Shown here piece by piece: positions 61,351 through 64,000 of a stretch of DNA of 64,000 bases. Position 1 is the stretch's first letter, and each line of letters begins with the position of its first letter. The stretch comes from JAHFTY01 sp964584785. Its GTDB lineage: Bacteria > Acidobacteriota > Terriglobia > 20CM-2-55-15. The position numbers and the translations under genes are program-made. The notes beneath the pieces were generated by a model. The model ran no database searches. It worked only from the letters and a program-made list of their open reading frames with translations, and was not told where the DNA came from. The stretch lies in the NCBI GenBank assembly GCA_964584785.1, contig CAZPBY010000014.1, forward strand, positions 58,437-122,436, written 5' to 3'.

Positions 61351-62097
61351 TCAATGCGTCAGGGCGTAGATGACGTAGTTCATACCGAGACGGACGGCTC
61401 GCGAGCTGTCGCCGAGCGGCTTGTCGCCCCAGTCCAGGTATTTCCAGAAATCGCCGACGTCGTTGTTGTAGTTCGCGACGAGCTGCAGGTTGCCGTTGTC
61501 GTCCGACATTCCCCAGAACTGCGGCGGGCTGGGAAGCTCATAGGGCGGTTTCATGTCGAGCGTGTCGACGTTGTAGAAAGCATGAAAAATGGGATGACTG
61601 ATGTCGAGTCTGAACAGTTCGCGTTCGGGGACAGCGCGCTTCAGGTAGTATCGCAGGACGTCCAGTTCCTCCGGACCTCCCCGCAGAAAACCCTTTCCGC
61701 GAAAATCGTCCACCATGATGAAGCCGCCTCGTCGGATGTATTCGCCGAGGTTGGCGATCTCTTTATCGTTGAGAACCAGAAATCCAGGCTCCGACAGGTA
61801 GGCAAATGGATACTTGAACACCTCAGCGCTGTCGAGCGGCACGACCTTGAAAGAACGCGATGTGACCCGCACTCCCGTCAATTCGTGCAGAAGCGAAATC
61901 AGATACTCGTCCGCATCGGGAAAGTCATGGTGCCACGGTGGATTGTCCGGAAAATAGTTCGGCCAGTAGAGAAAGGGATCGCGATTGCTGACCTTGAGCC
62001 GCGCGAGCACAAATTCGGGATTCGGTTCAACCCAGTCGGAGATGGCGGGCCGGGCAAGCACCACCAGCAGGACACACAGGATTAAACGCGTTTTCAC
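61351..62097 (-). CDS. DUF4159 exported protein (divergent copy)
   Basis: A 248-residue protein with a signal peptide (MKTRLILCVLLVVLARPAIS). DUF4159 features are FVLARLKVSN, YISLLHELTGV, YIRRGGFIMVDDFRGKGF and the C-terminus LGMNYVIYALTH. It lacks the GSHG...WWAIDYPFAEEHF stretch shared by the other two copies. It is 40 bases downstream of another DUF4159 gene, likely co-transcribed. Role unknown. Confidence 0.85.
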   Translation of the reverse strand: MKTRLILCVLLVVLARPAISDWVEPNPEFVLARLKVSNRDPFLYWPNYFPDNPPWHHDFPDADEYLISLLHELTGVRVTSRSFKVVPLDSAEVFKYPFAYLSEPGFLVLNDKEIANLGEYIRRGGFIMVDDFRGKGFLRGGPEELDVLRYYLKRAVPERELFRLDISHPIFHAFYNVDTLDMKPPYELPSPPQFWGMSDDNGNLQLVANYNNDVGDFWKYLDWGDKPLGDSSRAVRLGMNYVIYALTH

Positions 62098-62137
62098 GGC
62101 GACTTGAGAATATCACACGGACGGGTTGCCGGTCAGA

Positions 62138-62932
62138 TCAGTGTGTCATGGAATAGATGACGTAATTGACTCCAACCTGGTAGGCAACCGCGGTCATGGG
62201 AACCGGGTATTCCGGATCATCGGCGTGCTCCCAGGCATCGCCGGTGTCCATGTTGAAATTCATGACAACCATCAAACGGTCATGATCGTCATAGATGCCG
62301 CGCCAATGTTGCGGACCCTGCATCTGGGCCACAATCTCGCCTCCGTAGGTCCGGCGCAGATGCCGCTTTCCCGGGATCTGAATGCTCTGGTTGATGTCAA
62401 AGAACACGTGCATGATGGGATCGTCCGGCGGGATCTCGACGATCGAACGATCCGGAAGCACCCGGCGAATCGCCGATTCGAAAATCATCCAGTCGTACTC
62501 GGCGTGGAAATCGTCGACAAATAAGAAGCCGCCCCGCAGAAGATACTCCCTCAGGCGTTCGGCTTCGCGAGGCGTGGGATTCCAGTTGCCTCGTCCCGGT
62601 TGCTGCATGAAAAGAAACGGATAATCGAAGATTCGATCGTCGGTCACCTCGAGGTGACGGCTGTCATCGGCAACGGATATCGTCGTCATGCGGCGCAGCG
62701 CCGGCAGGAAATGCTCCTCCGCAAACGGATAATCGATCGCCCACCATGGCTGAAATAGCCCGTGAGAACCGCCACCGCCGCTCGTGCGATAGATCATTCG
62801 CGCCAGGTGGAACTCCGCCTGAGGCAGGTCGCGCCTCTCGTCGAGTGTTCCGTTCGCCGCCGGAGTCGTCAGGACGAAACAAACCCCAACAACCAGAACG
62901 GAGACGATCTTCGCTGCCTTTGCCAACTGCAT
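62138..62932 (-). CDS. DUF4159 exported protein
   Basis: A 264-residue protein with a signal peptide (AAKIVSVLVVGVCFVLTTPAA). It shares GSHGLFQPWWAIDYPFAEEH, RGGFLFVDDFHAEYDWMIFE, MQGPQHWRGIYDDHDRLMVV and NYVIYSMTH with the gene at 43953-44771, to which it is closely similar. It is first of a tandem pair with 61351-62097. The pattern suggests duplication within this region. Function unknown. Confidence 0.88.
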   Translation of the reverse strand: MQLAKAAKIVSVLVVGVCFVLTTPAANGTLDERRDLPQAEFHLARMIYRTSGGGGSHGLFQPWWAIDYPFAEEHFLPALRRMTTISVADDSRHLEVTDDRIFDYPFLFMQQPGRGNWNPTPREAERLREYLLRGGFLFVDDFHAEYDWMIFESAIRRVLPDRSIVEIPPDDPIMHVFFDINQSIQIPGKRHLRRTYGGEIVAQMQGPQHWRGIYDDHDRLMVVMNFNMDTGDAWEHADDPEYPVPMTAVAYQVGVNYVIYSMTH

Positions 62933-63005
62933 TCGGCCTCTTCCTTAGCACAGTTCGACCCGTGTTAGAAATGGAATCGCATATCATTAGAACTCGGAGG
63001 CAAGA

Positions 63006-63452
63006 TTGGACACATTTCGTCTGGAGGTGCCGGTCAACGTCCGGTTCCGCGACCTCGACATCTTTGGCCACGTCAACAACGCGGTTTATTTCACATATCT
63101 GGAGGTCGCGCGAAACGCCTACTGGACGAAATTGTTCGGGCCGCGCCGATCGCGTACATCCAACTTCATCATTGCTCGCGCCGAACTGGACTACCGGTCG
63201 CAGACTACGGATGAACACAGCATTCTGGTCGGCATCCGTATCTCCTCCATCGGCCGCTCGAGTTTCGAATTCCACTACAACATTCTTGAAGAAGGATCGC
63301 GGCGGCTTATCGCTGAAGGGCGGTCGGTGCAGGTCATGTACGATTACAAGACCAACCAGAAGGCCGGCGTGACGGACGCGGTGAAAGACCGGATTCTGGC
63401 CTTCGAAGGGGCCGCGAACGTCGTCGTCCGGGGTGATGCCCATCGTGGGTAA
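63006..63452 (+). CDS. Acyl-CoA thioesterase, 4HBT family
   Basis: A 148-residue hotdog-fold thioesterase of the YbgC/FadM type. The N-terminal VRFRDLDIFGHVNNAVYFTYLE carries the usual active-site aspartate and HxNN motif. Translation starts at a TTG (63006) with GGAGG five bases upstream, a rare start supported by the good ribosome site. The end overlaps the Rieske gene by 20 bases, so both are likely one operon. Confidence 0.92.
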   Translation: MDTFRLEVPVNVRFRDLDIFGHVNNAVYFTYLEVARNAYWTKLFGPRRSRTSNFIIARAELDYRSQTTDEHSILVGIRISSIGRSSFEFHYNILEEGSRRLIAEGRSVQVMYDYKTNQKAGVTDAVKDRILAFEGAANVVVRGDAHRG

Positions 63453-63750
63453 CTGGCATCGCGTCGCGTCCGTGTCCGAACTGGCTCCGGTAGGCCTCGG
63501 TCACGCGGTGCGGGCGGATGGTCTGGACATCGCGATCTTCCGGTGGAACGATCGAGTATACGCCGTCGAAAACCTGTGCCCACATCTGGGGTTCCCTCTC
63601 AGCGAAGGCGTCGTTCAGGACGGCGAGATCATCTGCTCATGGCACGGCTGGCACGTCCGATTGGACGACGGCTCGTGCCGCCGTGAACGCGAACGCGCCA
63701 AAACCTATCCGTGCGAAATCCGCGGCGAAGACGTCTGGGTCGAAGTCTGA
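63433..63750 (+). CDS. Rieske [2Fe-2S] ferredoxin-like protein
   Basis: A 105-residue soluble Rieske protein. Ligands are in CPHLGFPLSEG (about 49-59) and CSWHGWHV (about 69-76), giving Cys-His and Cys-His pairs. It resembles the small ferredoxins of ring-hydroxylating dioxygenases and the NirD type. Start may be the GTG at 63433 or the adjacent ATG at 63436. It is coupled to the thioesterase gene. A group II intron ends about 25 bases beyond its stop, in the opposite orientation. Confidence 0.92.
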   Translation: MMPIVGNWHRVASVSELAPVGLGHAVRADGLDIAIFRWNDRVYAVENLCPHLGFPLSEGVVQDGEIICSWHGWHVRLDDGSCRRERERAKTYPCEIRGEDVWVEV

Positions 63751-63775
63751 CGCTGCCCGGAGACGTTCAACGTTA

Positions 63776-64000
63776 AGTAGCCCCGGGGAATCGCACCCCG
63801 AGGCTCTCCCAGAACCGTACGTGAGAGTCTCCCCTCATACGGCTCCTATGGTGAAAACCCCGCGCTGTCGAGCCCACAACACGAGCAGAGTGGGCTCGCG
63901 GTGAATAACCCGCAGCAGCCATTCCCAAGCTCGAGTGCGGTGATTGCGCAGCTTCTTGTATTTGCGAGTAGCCCAGCGAACCAACGATTGGCCGACATAC
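63776..64000 (-). mobile_element. 3' part of a group II intron
   Basis: On the minus strand domain V is recognisable at 63812-63845: 34 bases from GAGCCGTATGAG to CGTACGGTTC, a typical two-helix form. Domain VI follows as a 10-bp hairpin AGCCTCGGGG/CCCCGGGGCT with a 7-base loop (63779-63805). The 3' splice end should lie within a few bases of 63776. A maturase C-terminus lies just upstream. The rest of the intron is outside the window. Confidence 0.85.
63835..64000 (-). CDS. ltrA: Group II intron reverse transcriptase/maturase, C-terminal fragment
   Basis: The last 54 codons of the intron-encoded protein, continuing beyond the window. The peptide includes WATRKYKKLRNHRTRAWEWL and ends GVFTIGAV before TGA, matching the GIIM/maturase-specific C-terminus of bacterial group II intron proteins (W-x-R-x-K/R-Y-x-x-L pattern). 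The stop codon lies inside the first bases of domain V, an arrangement seen in several bacterial intron classes. Whether the full protein is intact cannot be told. Confidence 0.85.
   Translation of the reverse strand, partial: YVGQSLVRWATRKYKKLRNHRTRAWEWLLRVIHREPTLLVLWARQRGVFTIGAV

Noticed and set aside
1..64000. CRISPR arrays, rRNA and tRNA genes
   Set aside because: No regularly spaced repeat arrays, 16S/23S signatures or tRNA cloverleaf with TpsiC-arm consensus were seen in any intergenic region.

Overview
The window looks like a chromosomal segment of an Acidobacteriota bacterium with roughly 58-60% GC (estimated by eye). The grounds are family content typical of that phylum: an ADOP-type MacB-like permease, a TIGR03435-family protein, large carboxypeptidase-regulatory/TonB-type receptors, a DUF1592-DUF1552-ankyrin cluster, repeated DUF4159 proteins and a DUF4416 protein. 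I saw no rRNA, tRNA, CRISPR array or prophage.

Positions 1-15000 (minus strand) hold an almost complete division and cell-wall cluster read right to left: mraZ, rsmH, ftsL, ftsI (PASTA type), murE, murF, mraY, murD, ftsW, murG, murC, ftsQ, ftsA and the first codons of ftsZ. murB and ddl are not present. A good sigma70-like promoter and three 10-bp-phased MraZ-box-like repeats precede mraZ. A REP/MITE-like palindromic element separates murG from murC.

Positions 15000-26400 hold housekeeping genes: ychF, a ZIP transporter, a DksA/TraR protein and glgC. They also hold a minus-strand operon of a strongly diverged IlvD/Edd-family dehydratase, a solitary nuoF and a CDGSH protein, with its own promoter. 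Then come rnhB and a tightly overlapping plus-strand operon of DUF4416, a citryl-CoA-lyase-like protein and an MmgE/PrpD protein.

Positions 26400-46800 are accessory. They carry the ADOP permease, an internally deleted cyclase pseudogene, the ankyrin/DUF1552/DUF1592 cluster, a 1046-residue outer-membrane receptor, an acetamidase/formamidase, a TIGR03435 protein, two amidases, two back-to-back PIN-toxin modules (one with an apparently amputated antitoxin), a GYD protein, DUF4159 and a HIT hydrolase.

Positions 46800-64000 hold an iron-type ABC importer (permease, ATPase, binding lipoprotein) divergent from a PAS histidine kinase, an HtrA-like protease, a secreted unknown protein, a second receptor, serA, a class I aminotransferase, ilvE, two more DUF4159 genes, a thioesterase and a Rieske protein. 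The window ends in the 3' part of a group II intron on the minus strand, with the end of its maturase, domain V and domain VI visible.

Besides genes, the window is rich in intergenic palindromes and repeats (3445-3631, 34745-34824, 46852-47023, 53288-53446, 58992-59122). These look like non-autonomous repeat families. The most unusual coding candidate is the dehydratase-nuoF-CDGSH operon.
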